Assembly: GCA_023206055.1 (NCBI GenBank) | Contig: CP065366.1 | Span: 1,860,001-1,924,000, forward strand | DNA: 64,000 nucleotides | Direction: 5' to 3' | Source: Vibrio cyclitrophicus | Lineage (GTDB): Bacteria > Pseudomonadota > Gammaproteobacteria > Enterobacterales > Vibrionaceae | Part shown: positions 1 through 8,051 of the stretch, piece by piece | How positions within the stretch are numbered: the first letter of the stretch is position 1 | Layout: each line of letters begins with the position of its first letter | The notes under the pieces: model-generated | Database searches by the model: none | Told to the model about the DNA's origin: nothing | What the model saw: the letters and a program-made list of their open reading frames with translations, nothing else | Program-made: the position numbers and the translations under genes

Positions 1-2
1 TA

Positions 3-764
3 GCTGTAATGGTATCACTAAATGTCAATGCAAATGAAATTAGAATTCAGCAATTCGATAATGCTGAGCAATTAAGCCAAGTAAATATTACGCAATCAGC
101 CGGGGCTGGAAATAAAATTCAAAAGACAGATTCAGCCACTCTCCCTGAAAATGCGATTTTGAATGGCCTTACATCTTTCACTGCAAGCCAAAATGGGAAT
201 GAGAACAGTGCATACATTAATATAAATGTAGATACAGGTCAGATAGATTCAAGCAGTTGGAATAACCTTAACATACATCATTCTGGTGATAGTAATATTT
301 CTACCATCACTGTTGGCGACACTATTAAGCCAAAGGGGCTGACAATGACGCACAATGTTCAGGGTGATAGTAATCAAATAACGTCGACCTATGACACTAC
401 CGGTAACGTTAGTGCTTATATGTCAGTTAATGGTGATAGCAATACTGTGAATCACGTAATCAATATGAATGATACAACGGTTAATAGTGATGCTACTCTG
501 AATCTTAGTGTTAATACTGATTCAAGTACGTATAACTTAAATCAAAATGGTGTAGATGCTAACCTAAGCCTTAACTTATATGGTGATGCTTCGTATGTAA
601 CCACCAATGTAAATCAAAACGGGGACAATGCTTATGCGTATATTTATGCCAATAGCCTTCCCGATAATGCAACCATTACCGTTAACCAGTCTAACGATGA
701 TGCTCATTTAACAGCGTCAATCCACAATCCAGGAACGACGTTCTCAATGAATGTTTCACAATAA
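3..764 (+). CDS. Curlin-like repeat protein, 5' end outside window
   Basis: The reading frame is open from the first bases, so the gene probably starts upstream; the first ATG inside is at position 9. The visible 251 residues are rich in Asn, Asp, Ser and Thr, have no Cys, and carry repeated units of the curlin type, roughly Q/N-x-G-[DN]-x-N followed by alternating hydrophobic residues (for example VQGDSNQ, VNGDSNTV, NQNGDNAY). Such repeats build the beta-solenoid of curli-like amyloid fibres. I infer a secreted matrix or adhesin protein. The family is not certain, because the signal peptide and any csg-type secretion genes would lie outside the window. It converges on the sigma-54 regulator gene that follows. 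Confidence 0.6.
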   Translation, partial: AVMVSLNVNANEIRIQQFDNAEQLSQVNITQSAGAGNKIQKTDSATLPENAILNGLTSFTASQNGNENSAYININVDTGQIDSSSWNNLNIHHSGDSNISTITVGDTIKPKGLTMTHNVQGDSNQITSTYDTTGNVSAYMSVNGDSNTVNHVINMNDTTVNSDATLNLSVNTDSSTYNLNQNGVDANLSLNLYGDASYVTTNVNQNGDNAYAYIYANSLPDNATITVNQSNDDAHLTASIHNPGTTFSMNVSQ

Positions 765-771
765 TTATAAG

Positions 772-799
772 TAAGCGAGGTTATTGTTAATCTCGCTTA
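772..799. terminator. Stem-loop between convergent genes
   Basis: A 12-bp stem with one G-T pair and a TTGT loop (arms 772-783 and 788-799) lies between the curlin-like gene and the convergent regulator gene. It lacks a strong T tract on either side, so termination is plausible but not certain. Confidence 0.45.
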
Positions 800-819
800 T
801 TGTTATGTGTAAAATAATG

Positions 820-2331
820 CTAAGTGTAAGAGTTTTTGATGTTTTTATTCCCATCTTCTGATTCCCAAATCAGTTTCTTACGGTAAACTGTAGAAGGGCT
901 AAGCTCTAATAATACGGCAGCATTAATTACGTTCCCATCACAATAATTTATAGCATGTTGAATCGTTTCACGTTCTATTTTCCACATAGGTCGAATATTA
1001 CCATTATTACTAATCAGAGTTAGTACGGAGGACGCTTTGTTTTTATCTGCTAGTGCTTTTTCAAGATATTTCTGGTTTCTGGTTTCAAACTTTTCGATTG
1101 TTGTTAATGAGGCTTCATTCAATTGGTTTTCTTTTTTTATTGACATTGGTTGTGGAACGGTTGTTAAGTTGATAGGAGGTGGTAACATGTCCTTTCTTAT
1201 ACAAGCTTCATTATTTAAAACTACAATATTACGAATTACGTTTTGTAACTGGCGTACATTACCCGGCCAGTTATATCGTTTGAGGATATTTTGTGTCTCT
1301 ATATCTATTGAATCAAATTTTTTGTTATCTTCTTTAGCATATAGTCCTAGAAAGTAATCGGCCAATATAATAATGTCCCCCTCACGTTCTCTTAGAGGTG
1401 GCATCTCGATTGGCACAACATGCACACGGTAGTAAAGATCTTCACGGAACCTGCCTTCTGCAACTTCGACCAGAGGGTCACGGTTGGTTGCACAGATAAT
1501 TCTGACATTAACTCTGATTTCTTGATTGCCACCTAATGGTATGAAAGTACCAGTTTGTAAAAATCTTAATAGCTTCTTCTGCATCTCTAACTCCATTTCA
1601 CAAAGCTCATCAAGAAATAGAGTGCCACCATCGGCTTGCATCGCCGCGCCTTTGCGGTCTGTTGTTGCGCCGGTAAACGCACCTTTTACGTGGCCGAAGA
1701 TTTCACTCTCCATTAGGTCTCGAGGGATAGCACCACAGTTAATGGCAACGAAGGGTTTACCGTTGCGTTGGCTTTCTTGGTGAATCGCTTCTGCACACAC
1801 TTCTTTACCCGTACCACTTTCGCCGTTAATAAACACGCTAGCAGTAGTAGGCGCAACGGAATCAATGATCTTGTAAACCGCCTGCATTGGTAGGCAAGAG
1901 CCAATGAAATTATGAAAGCGGTCACGATCAAACTTGCTTTGCATGTCATCAACGAGGTTCTCTAGCTTAGCTCGTTTCAAATGCAAGCGAACAGAGGTCT
2001 TAAGTCGATCGGCTTGAATTGGCTTTTCCAAGAAATCTTCCGCACCGCGTTGGATAAGGTCTACAGCAATATTAACTGAGCCATGTGCTGTCGCGATAAT
2101 GACGGCGGTCGGTATTTCATTTTCGCTAACCCAATCTAGTACTTCTTCACCTGGCATGTCGGGCAGCTTAAGATCGAGAATAACAAGCTGTGGTGAGTGC
2201 CTTTTAATGAAGATCTTAGCTTCCGCGCCGGTTTCGACGTGGAAAATATCGTAGGGTTCGTCTTTTACGTACTGCTTATAGAGTACGGCGAGTGAGGTGG
2301 AGTCTTCAACTAACAATACCTTAGGGCGCAT
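820..2331 (-). CDS. SypG/LuxO-type sigma-54 response regulator
   Basis: A transcription activator of 503 residues from the chosen start. It has a receiver domain (residues 1-120, phospho-acceptor Asp53 in VILDLKLPD), a sigma-54 AAA+ domain with GESGTGKE Walker A, the GAFTGA loop that contacts sigma-54 and a WPGNVRQL motif, and a Fis-type helix-turn-helix at the end (NAAVLLELSPSTVYRK) very like that of LuxO. The ATG at 2331 is preferred over an upstream start at 2364 because AAGGA lies 8 bases before it. It follows the Hpt gene in the same direction. A sigma-54 promoter with SypG-type sites precedes the sypABCD-like operon 5 kb away, which makes this its likely activator (inference). A LuxO paralogue is the main alternative. 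Confidence 0.85.
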   Translation of the reverse strand: MRPKVLLVEDSTSLAVLYKQYVKDEPYDIFHVETGAEAKIFIKRHSPQLVILDLKLPDMPGEEVLDWVSENEIPTAVIIATAHGSVNIAVDLIQRGAEDFLEKPIQADRLKTSVRLHLKRAKLENLVDDMQSKFDRDRFHNFIGSCLPMQAVYKIIDSVAPTTASVFINGESGTGKEVCAEAIHQESQRNGKPFVAINCGAIPRDLMESEIFGHVKGAFTGATTDRKGAAMQADGGTLFLDELCEMELEMQKKLLRFLQTGTFIPLGGNQEIRVNVRIICATNRDPLVEVAEGRFREDLYYRVHVVPIEMPPLREREGDIIILADYFLGLYAKEDNKKFDSIDIETQNILKRYNWPGNVRQLQNVIRNIVVLNNEACIRKDMLPPPINLTTVPQPMSIKKENQLNEASLTTIEKFETRNQKYLEKALADKNKASSVLTLISNNGNIRPMWKIERETIQHAINYCDGNVINAAVLLELSPSTVYRKKLIWESEDGNKNIKNSYT

Positions 2332-2496
2332 TGTATATTCCTTTTGAAACTTTATCCTAACCAATCAATAACATAGTGGTATGCATCCATCAATACGAGT
2401 CTTGTTTATTTGTTATCTACCGCATGCAATCTCTTAACAAACTATAGATGTACTTCTCGCGTTGTTGGTCACGCCGGACTGCATGTTAAGGGTGGC

Positions 2497-2526
2497 TATA
2501 TTGATAACCACTATATTGATAACGAC
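2497..2526. repeat. Two 15-bp tandem repeats, Hpt-regulator spacer
   Basis: TATATTGATAACCAC is followed directly by TATATTGATAACGAC, with a third partial unit (TATGTTGA) after it. The repeat lies in the 237-bp spacer between the Hpt gene and the response regulator gene. A short open frame on the other strand runs through it, but nothing supports that frame as a gene. Confidence 0.7.
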
Positions 2527-2568
2527 TATGTTGAGTTTTTGTCTGATACTTATGATGAACATCCAAAG

Positions 2569-2973
2569 TTAACTGAAACCAGCCTCTTTTCTTTCAAGCA
2601 AGGCTTTGATTGAACGATCTGCGAGTTCTAGTAATTCGTCAACTTGTCGAAATGCCGCATCATGATTATGTTCTAAACATTGCTTCTCTAGAGCGCGAGC
2701 TAACTCACCCAAGGGGCGATTACCTAATGAGAGCGCGGTGCTGCCAAGAGTGTGGACCTCGAACTCAAGTGTTTGAGCGTCTTTCTGAGCGACAGCCTCT
2801 TTTATGGCGACCAAGCGTGTTTGTGATTCTTCGACGTAATGGTCGATCAAGATCGGGATAATATCCGCACTTGTATCTCGAATCATTTGCTCTAGAACGC
2901 TTTCATCAACAAGCTCGCTAACTTCTTGTGAGTTTAGATCTTTAGATGCGTCTGACGCTAAAGTAGAGTTCAT
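2569..2973 (-). CDS. Stand-alone Hpt phosphotransfer protein
   Basis: A small acidic protein of 134 residues with one histidine phosphotransfer domain. The expected phosphorylated residue is His74 in FEVHTLGSTALSLG, the usual H-T-L-x-G/S-S-A pattern of Hpt helices. It has no kinase domain. Start: AAGGA lies 9 bases before the ATG at 2973; a TTG directly before it (2976) is also possible. It lies upstream of the sigma-54 response regulator in the same direction, so it probably relays phosphate to it, as the Hpt domain of SypF does for SypG in V. fischeri or LuxU for LuxO. The sequence is not obviously LuxU. A MITE-like element ends 42 bases before the start. Confidence 0.8.
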   Translation of the reverse strand: MNSTLASDASKDLNSQEVSELVDESVLEQMIRDTSADIIPILIDHYVEESQTRLVAIKEAVAQKDAQTLEFEVHTLGSTALSLGNRPLGELARALEKQCLEHNHDAAFRQVDELLELADRSIKALLERKEAGFS

Positions 2974-3015
2974 CAAACTAAGTCCTTTTGTTGAGCCTAA
3001 TATCCGTGAGTACTA

Positions 3016-3279
3016 GGGCGTGTTGACCTTTCGTGGTTAAATTTTGTTCGAGATGAAAGCGTTTTAATCGCGGCGAGGGGGAAGTAGCCTAGTCACTCTA
3101 AGCAAATCCCCCTCAACAAAGAGTAAAACGCTTTTAGCCGAACCCTTCGGGCAGCGTTTGCTGGCCATTTCTACTACGTTATCGGCTTCTCATGTAGGCT
3201 AGCTACACATCGACGCCTCTGCCTTGTATAAATACCCAGCAACTCGCTGCAAAAATCAGCTCGAAAGATCAACACGCCC
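3016..3279 (-). mobile_element. MITE-like 264-bp element, copy 1
   Basis: A 264-bp element whose near-perfect terminal inverted repeats begin GGGCGTGTTGAYCTTTCG, with TA on both flanks (3014-3015 and 3280-3281), consistent with a TA target duplication. A second copy of the same length lies at 14143-14406 in the opposite window orientation and is nearly identical. It holds no open frame of useful length, so it would be non-autonomous and moved by a transposase elsewhere. It ends 42 bases before the Hpt gene start. The transposase family is unknown to me; TA-target families such as IS630 or part of IS5 are candidates. Confidence 0.85.
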
Positions 3280-3491
3280 TAATAAGTTCTAGTCATTTTC
3301 TAGAATAATTTCAACTGCTTGCCGTATAAACAGAGCAATTAATCACCATCTCACTCATATTGCTACAGGGTTTGTGACAAGCCTAACGGACTGATTTAAT
3401 TTTGTTTTCTCTTATGAAATATAAACTTAGGTGCCTATAAACGTAAGGGGCGGGTAGAGCTCAGGAGAAAACGAGGCCGATACAAATAAAC

Positions 3492-3523
3492 AGACCACTG
3501 CAGTGAATTAACAACAGTGGTCT
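3492..3523 (-). terminator. Terminator of the proXWV operon
   Basis: AGACCACTG and CAGTGGTCT form a 9-bp stem (3492-3500 with 3515-3523). Read on the minus strand it is followed by GTTTATTTG, and it sits 22 bases past the proV stop codon. Confidence 0.7.
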
Positions 3524-3545
3524 TGGAGGGGTTAAGTAGTTTAGG

Positions 3546-4778
3546 CTACGAAGCTTTATCAATCTTTGGCTTTGGGTCAGCTTCTACTTCTTCCTCGCTA
3601 CTTTCAGAGAATATATCAGCAACGGCGCTTCTCTCTAATTCACCCTTTAGATTTCCATCTTCGTCGACAACTGGAAGGGAGTAGTCACAAGACATGGTGT
3701 CTGGTAGAACTTCTTCAATGACCGCATCAGGTAAAACAGCAGGAACCTCTTCGTAAATCTCATCACTGAAGTCATGAACAGAGGCATCTTCAACGGCGTC
3801 TTGTAGGCTCTCTTGTGTAACTAGGCCTTGATAGCCGTCATCCGTTACGTGATAAGCGTAATCGTTTTTCAGCATCTTCATTTGTGCCAGAGCACCTTCA
3901 ATCGTTTCTGAAGTGATTCGATAGAGAGGAGGCTGCATAACCGTTTCAACCGTCAATGCACGAGCACGGTTTACGTCTTTAACGAACGCCTCTACATAGT
4001 CATCGGCTGGATTCAGCAGAATCTCATGTGGTGTGCCTTGTTGTACCAACTCGCCATCTTTCAAAATTGCGATTCGATCGCCGAGACGGAGTGCTTCATC
4101 CAAATCGTGGGTGATGAAAACAATCGTCTTATGAAGCTTCTGTTGAAGTTCGATAAGCTGATCTTGCATTTCACTTCGAATCAAAGGGTCGAGTGCCGAA
4201 AAGGCTTCATCCATTAACAAGATTTCAGCGTTAGTACACAGAGCGCGAGAAAGGCCAACACGTTGTTGCTGACCACCAGAAAGCTGGGCAGGGTACTGCT
4301 TGCCGTAACCTTTCAAACCCACTGTTTCTAACCATTCATTGGCTTTTGCTAAACGGTCTTCTTTTTTGATCCCTTGTACTTCCAACCCGTACGCAACGTT
4401 TTCTACCACGGTGCGATGAGGCATTAAGCCAAAGCGTTGGAATACCATCGACATTTTATGACGGCGGAACTCTTCTAATTGCTTGGTGTCGAGGCTCATT
4501 ACATCAATGCCTTCGACCATGATTTTACCCTGAGTTGGGTCAATTAAACGGTTGAAGTGGCGAATTAGAGTCGATTTACCCGAGCCAGAAAGCCCCATTA
4601 TAACGAAGATTTCACCGCGGTTAATCTCGAGATTAATCTCTTTTAAACCGACGGTATGACCTGTGTCCGCAAGAATCTGATCTTTGTGTTCGCCGTTCTG
4701 AACTCGGTTCATAACAGACATCGGTTTCGGTCCAAACACTTTGTATAGACCACTAATTTCAATCAATGGTTTAGTCAT
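3546..4778 (-). CDS. proV: Glycine betaine/choline ABC transporter ATPase
   Basis: The 410-residue ATPase subunit of an osmoprotectant importer. Visible motifs are Walker A GLSGSGKST, Q-loop (MVFQRFGLMPH), signature LSGGQQQRVGLSRAL, Walker B ILLMDEAFSALDP and the H-loop (FITHDLDEAL). The roughly 140-residue C-terminal part is the CBS-like regulatory region of ProV and ends in a very acidic tail. The N-terminal insertion before Walker A (the MSVMNRVQNGEHKDQIL region) is also typical of ProV. Its start overlaps the end of the permease gene by 8 bases, so the two are translationally coupled. It is the last gene of proX-proW-proV. Confidence 0.93.
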   Translation of the reverse strand: MTKPLIEISGLYKVFGPKPMSVMNRVQNGEHKDQILADTGHTVGLKEINLEINRGEIFVIMGLSGSGKSTLIRHFNRLIDPTQGKIMVEGIDVMSLDTKQLEEFRRHKMSMVFQRFGLMPHRTVVENVAYGLEVQGIKKEDRLAKANEWLETVGLKGYGKQYPAQLSGGQQQRVGLSRALCTNAEILLMDEAFSALDPLIRSEMQDQLIELQQKLHKTIVFITHDLDEALRLGDRIAILKDGELVQQGTPHEILLNPADDYVEAFVKDVNRARALTVETVMQPPLYRITSETIEGALAQMKMLKNDYAYHVTDDGYQGLVTQESLQDAVEDASVHDFSDEIYEEVPAVLPDAVIEEVLPDTMSCDYSLPVVDEDGNLKGELERSAVADIFSESSEEEVEADPKPKIDKAS

Positions 4779-5670
4779 GCTTGAGTCCTCCTAAATGCGC
4801 ATTGGTTCTTCTTGCGTATGCCTGTGAAGCGCGGTCAAAAAGAATTGCGAGGGCAACAATGGCAAAACCGTTCATCAAGCCTAATGTGAAATATTGGTTG
4901 GTGATGGATTTAAGAACTGGTTGTCCTAGGCCTTTAACGCCAATCATGGATGCGATAACAACCATAGACAGTGCCATCATGATGGTTTGGTTGATACCCG
5001 CCATGATCGTTGGCATTGCCAGGGGAAGTTGAACACCCCATAAGCGTTGTTTTTTGCTCGCACCAAATGCGGTAGCGGCTTCAAGAACTTCTTTGTCGAC
5101 CAAGCGTATGCCTAGGTTGGTTAAACGAATCACGGGTGGGATAGCGTAGATAACCACGGCGATTAGACCTGGAATTTTACCGATGCCGAGTAACATCACC
5201 ACTGGGATCAAGTAAACGAATGCTGGCATGGTTTGCATGATATCAAGCATCGGTGTAACGATAGATTGAGCTCGATTTGAACGAGCCATCGCAATACCAA
5301 TCGGAATGCCTAAGAATATCGAAACCAAGGTACAAACAGTAATGATACTGAGCGTCCGCATGGTGTCTTCCCACATTCCAAAGTAACCAATAAGGAGCAA
5401 AGAAACGACACAACCTAAAGCCAGTTTCCAAGAACGACTCGCGGCGTAGACAAGGCTGGTACAAACGGCGAGGACTATAACCCAAGGGGTTGAGATAAGA
5501 AGTTTTTCAAACCAAACAAGGAATGAAAGAAGAGGGTCAAATAAAGATTCAATCATTTCACCGTATTCACGAGAGAATTCACGGTATGCGCCATCTAGCG
5601 TCTTTTTTATGGTTCGTAAATCAGCGCGTTCCATCTCTGGAAAGCTTGATAACCAATTGCTGTCAGCCAT
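4771..5670 (-). CDS. proW: Glycine betaine/choline ABC transporter permease
   Basis: A 299-residue inner-membrane permease of the ProW type. It has a soluble N-terminus of about 65 residues, then several hydrophobic segments and the binding-protein-dependent transport loop (EAATAFGASKKQRLWGVQLPLAMPTIMAGI) that docks on the ATPase. Its start lies 143 bases after proX, across a stem-loop, and its end overlaps proV by 8 bases. With ProX and ProV it forms an ATP-driven importer for betaine-type osmoprotectants. The exact substrate (betaine, choline or proline betaine) cannot be read from the sequence. Confidence 0.92.
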   Translation of the reverse strand: MADSNWLSSFPEMERADLRTIKKTLDGAYREFSREYGEMIESLFDPLLSFLVWFEKLLISTPWVIVLAVCTSLVYAASRSWKLALGCVVSLLLIGYFGMWEDTMRTLSIITVCTLVSIFLGIPIGIAMARSNRAQSIVTPMLDIMQTMPAFVYLIPVVMLLGIGKIPGLIAVVIYAIPPVIRLTNLGIRLVDKEVLEAATAFGASKKQRLWGVQLPLAMPTIMAGINQTIMMALSMVVIASMIGVKGLGQPVLKSITNQYFTLGLMNGFAIVALAILFDRASQAYARRTNAHLGGLKHD

Positions 5671-5685
5671 TTTATATCCTTATAG

Positions 5686-5738
5686 TTCGGAGCCACTTGT
5701 TCATGAGATGAGGTATCGCCTGTGAAAAGGGCTCCGAA
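5686..5738 (-). promoter_or_regulatory. Intercistronic stem-loop between proX and proW
   Basis: TTCGGAGCC (5686-5694) and GGCTCCGAA (5730-5738) are perfect inverted 9-mers with a 35-base loop in the 143-base gap after the binding-protein gene. Such structures often protect the binding-protein mRNA 3' end and lower expression of the downstream membrane genes; that role is inferred here. Confidence 0.6.
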
Positions 5739-5813
5739 TCATGAATAACATCAAGTATAGCGACGTTATTTCCGTATTATTGAAGCGTAATTGCTTGTTA
5801 TTAAACCAAGCTC

Positions 5814-6806
5814 TTACAGCTCTGCTTCAACTTTCTTAGCCACTTCTTGAGAAACCCATGGGTGCCATACTTCTGGGAATTCACTCAAGAAATGCAGACT
5901 CGCTTCCTCACCATCAGCTTGGTTATCTTCCATCCAAGCAAGTAGCGAGTTCATTTTGTCGTTTGTGAAACCACGTTTTGTAAAGTAGTCGTACGCTTCT
6001 GGTGCTCGTGACGCAAAACTTTCAGTGGTAATAGTGTGGACAGGTGAAGGCGGGTACATGGTCGCTTTTGGCGATTCACAATCTTCTTTGGTGGTACAGT
6101 TAAGGAACTCTTCCTCATTAACGCCACTGCCAAAGTCGACTTTAACCATGTCGTATTTACCTAGAACAGCAGTTGGTGCCCAGTAGTAACCAAACCAAGC
6201 TTCTTCGCGTTCGTAAGCTTTTGCGATAGAGCCAGATAAACCGGCACTCGAGCCAGGGTCAACAATCGTGAAACCACTGTTTTCTAGCTCAAGAGCATTA
6301 AACAAGTTTCCGGCGCTGATCTGACAGTTCCAGCCTGCAGGGCAGCTGTAGAATGCAGATGTATCTGGGTCTTCAGGGTGTTTAAATAAACTAGCGTTCT
6401 TGCGTACGCCTTCGATGGTTGCCATTTCAGGGTACTGTTTAACGAGGTAAGCTGGAACCCAAAAGCCTTCTTCGCCGCCGTTCACAAGTGCTTTACCTGC
6501 GTAGCGAAGACGTTTCTCTTCAACACCTTTATCTAATGCGTCTTTTAAGCTGTTGCTCCAAAGTTCAGGTGCAACATCAGGCTGGCCTTTTTCGATCATA
6601 GACGTGCCTGTTGGCATCGTGTCGCCAGGGATAAGTTCAGCATCACACCCATAACCATGTTCAAGGATGAATTGGTCGATATTGGCGATCAGTGTTGCAG
6701 AGTTCCAGTTCATATCTGCGATTGTTACGCTGCCACATTCTCCAGCGTTAGCATTACCGCTGGCTGCTGCTACTAACAAAAATACGGAGCTTAACTTGTA
6801 TTTCAT
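5814..6806 (-). CDS. proX: Glycine betaine/choline-binding protein
   Basis: A 330-residue periplasmic substrate-binding protein. It has a signal peptide (positive start MKYK, hydrophobic core, cleavage near NANA-GE at residue 22). The mature part starts with CGSVTIADMNWNSATLIA, typical of ProX/OpuAC-family binding proteins, and contains an aromatic cage candidate (WFGYYWAP) and four further Cys that may form disulfides. AAAGGA precedes the ATG with good spacing. It is the first gene of the operon; the 555-bp region upstream must hold its promoter, but no clear -10/-35 or operator was identified. Confidence 0.92.
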   Translation of the reverse strand: MKYKLSSVFLLVAAASGNANAGECGSVTIADMNWNSATLIANIDQFILEHGYGCDAELIPGDTMPTGTSMIEKGQPDVAPELWSNSLKDALDKGVEEKRLRYAGKALVNGGEEGFWVPAYLVKQYPEMATIEGVRKNASLFKHPEDPDTSAFYSCPAGWNCQISAGNLFNALELENSGFTIVDPGSSAGLSGSIAKAYEREEAWFGYYWAPTAVLGKYDMVKVDFGSGVNEEEFLNCTTKEDCESPKATMYPPSPVHTITTESFASRAPEAYDYFTKRGFTNDKMNSLLAWMEDNQADGEEASLHFLSEFPEVWHPWVSQEVAKKVEAEL

Positions 6807-7361
6807 ATTGAGTTTCCTTTCTCTTTAATAATACAACTAAGGTAACCAAGGTAAATTGATTATCTAAATTGCTCGATGGTGATCCTTTCCGTGTATTTGA
6901 ACCATTTGAGCAGAAGGGGGGATGGGTGAAGTTTGAAATAGATAAACGTGCAAAGTCAGTGAAGTGTGATTTGCCAATTCATCCACTGTGTTTCAACAGC
7001 CATCGGATAACTTTGTCAAACTATTACAAATTCGTCAAAAACCACCTCTATTTATAATCTTAGGGAATAATCGTACGAATTCCATCTTTGATGCGATTTA
7101 CATGGCACTTTAACCGTCTGTGTCACATTACCGCTAAAGTTAGGCATGGGGCTGTTGATTTTTGGAGGGATTTAAAGGTGGTAAGACCATGATTGACGTG
7201 TGTGAAATGCGTTGAATGGTTTTTAAAATCTTATTTTAAATGATAATTTCGCCAAAAATGGTTAATTTGGTTTTGGGCTATTAAGAGTTATCATGCTTGA
7301 AGTCCAATAGGATAGGTGGCTGCCATGGTTTTAATGACAGCCAGAAAGCAACACAAGAAAG
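6807..7361. other. 555-bp spacer between proX and sypD
   Basis: This region holds the upstream side of proX and the downstream side of sypD, both on the minus strand. No gene is convincing; a 62-codon frame at 6869-7057 has no ribosome site and no recognisable product. A stem-loop TGGCTG...CAGCCA (7317-7343) lies 19 bases past the sypD stop and may end that operon, though it lacks a T tract. The rest is AT-rich and probably carries proX promoter elements that I cannot place. Confidence 0.5.
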
Positions 7362-8051
7362 TTACATTGGAAGGTTCAAAAACTCATTTTGATACAGCTT
7401 ATTTGCCAAGCTATTGCGAAGCTTAGCAGGGATGAATTTCATTCGATTGATTTGTCTGACCAACTCTTGCGCAAAGCTTGGCTTTTGTTTCATGTTCATC
7501 ACACTGCCCATTAGGTTGATACTTTGTGCATCAAGCAGCTTTTTCGCTTGTTCTAGGTGGTGAGTTGACGTTTCACCATAGGCGACAACCATCAATGTGC
7601 TGTCACAGGCACTCGCAACAGACTGTGCAGGAATGTTGCCTTTGTTTATGTTGAGAAGCGGTGAGGTATCAATGATGACTCGATCGTATTTCTCTAGCCA
7701 TTTATTTACCACTTTTTGTAACGTTGTCGGATCTTTATAAGCAAGCAGTGTTGATGCAACTTGAGGTGCTGGGACACCGATAAACGTACGATGAGACTCA
7801 ACATGTTCTATTAACTGCCCCTGTTGACTGTCTTCTAACATGTTCAAATCTTTGAAAGCGGGGTTGTATAAGTTGAGGTCAACATAAAGCGTGGAGTGAC
7901 CAGCAAGAAGAAAACGTTCCGCTAATGCAGTTGCAACAGAGGTTACCCCGTCACCTGAGTGACAGGCCGTCACACAAATCGATTTCTGTCCGTTAAGTTC
8001 AGAAGCTAAATACAGTTGCTCGACTTCGGCATGGGTTGCTGAAATAGTCAT
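7362..8051 (-). CDS. sypD: SypD-like CpsD/CapB-family ATPase
   Basis: A 229-residue ParA-like protein of the family that controls chain length or export of polysaccharide (CpsD, cytoplasmic half of Wzc). The position after the export gene and the fold motifs fit SypD. The P-loop reads HSGDGVTSVA, so the usual Walker A lysine is Val. The A' motif is LYVDLNLYNP and the B motif VIIDTSP. The C-terminus lacks the tyrosine cluster of bacterial tyrosine kinases, so kinase activity is doubtful. Its ATG overlaps the sypC stop codon (TAATG). It is the last gene of the operon, and no glycosyltransferase genes follow. Confidence 0.8.
   Translation of the reverse strand: MTISATHAEVEQLYLASELNGQKSICVTACHSGDGVTSVATALAERFLLAGHSTLYVDLNLYNPAFKDLNMLEDSQQGQLIEHVESHRTFIGVPAPQVASTLLAYKDPTTLQKVVNKWLEKYDRVIIDTSPLLNINKGNIPAQSVASACDSTLMVVAYGETSTHHLEQAKKLLDAQSINLMGSVMNMKQKPSFAQELVRQINRMKFIPAKLRNSLANKLYQNEFLNLPM

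Noticed and set aside
2410..2613. 67-codon frame on the plus strand between the Hpt and regulator genes
   Set aside because: It runs over the 15-bp tandem repeats and into the end of the Hpt gene on the other strand, has no ribosome site and no recognisable product.
6869..7057. 62-codon frame upstream of proX
   Set aside because: No ribosome site, no family resemblance, and it lies where the proX promoter is expected.
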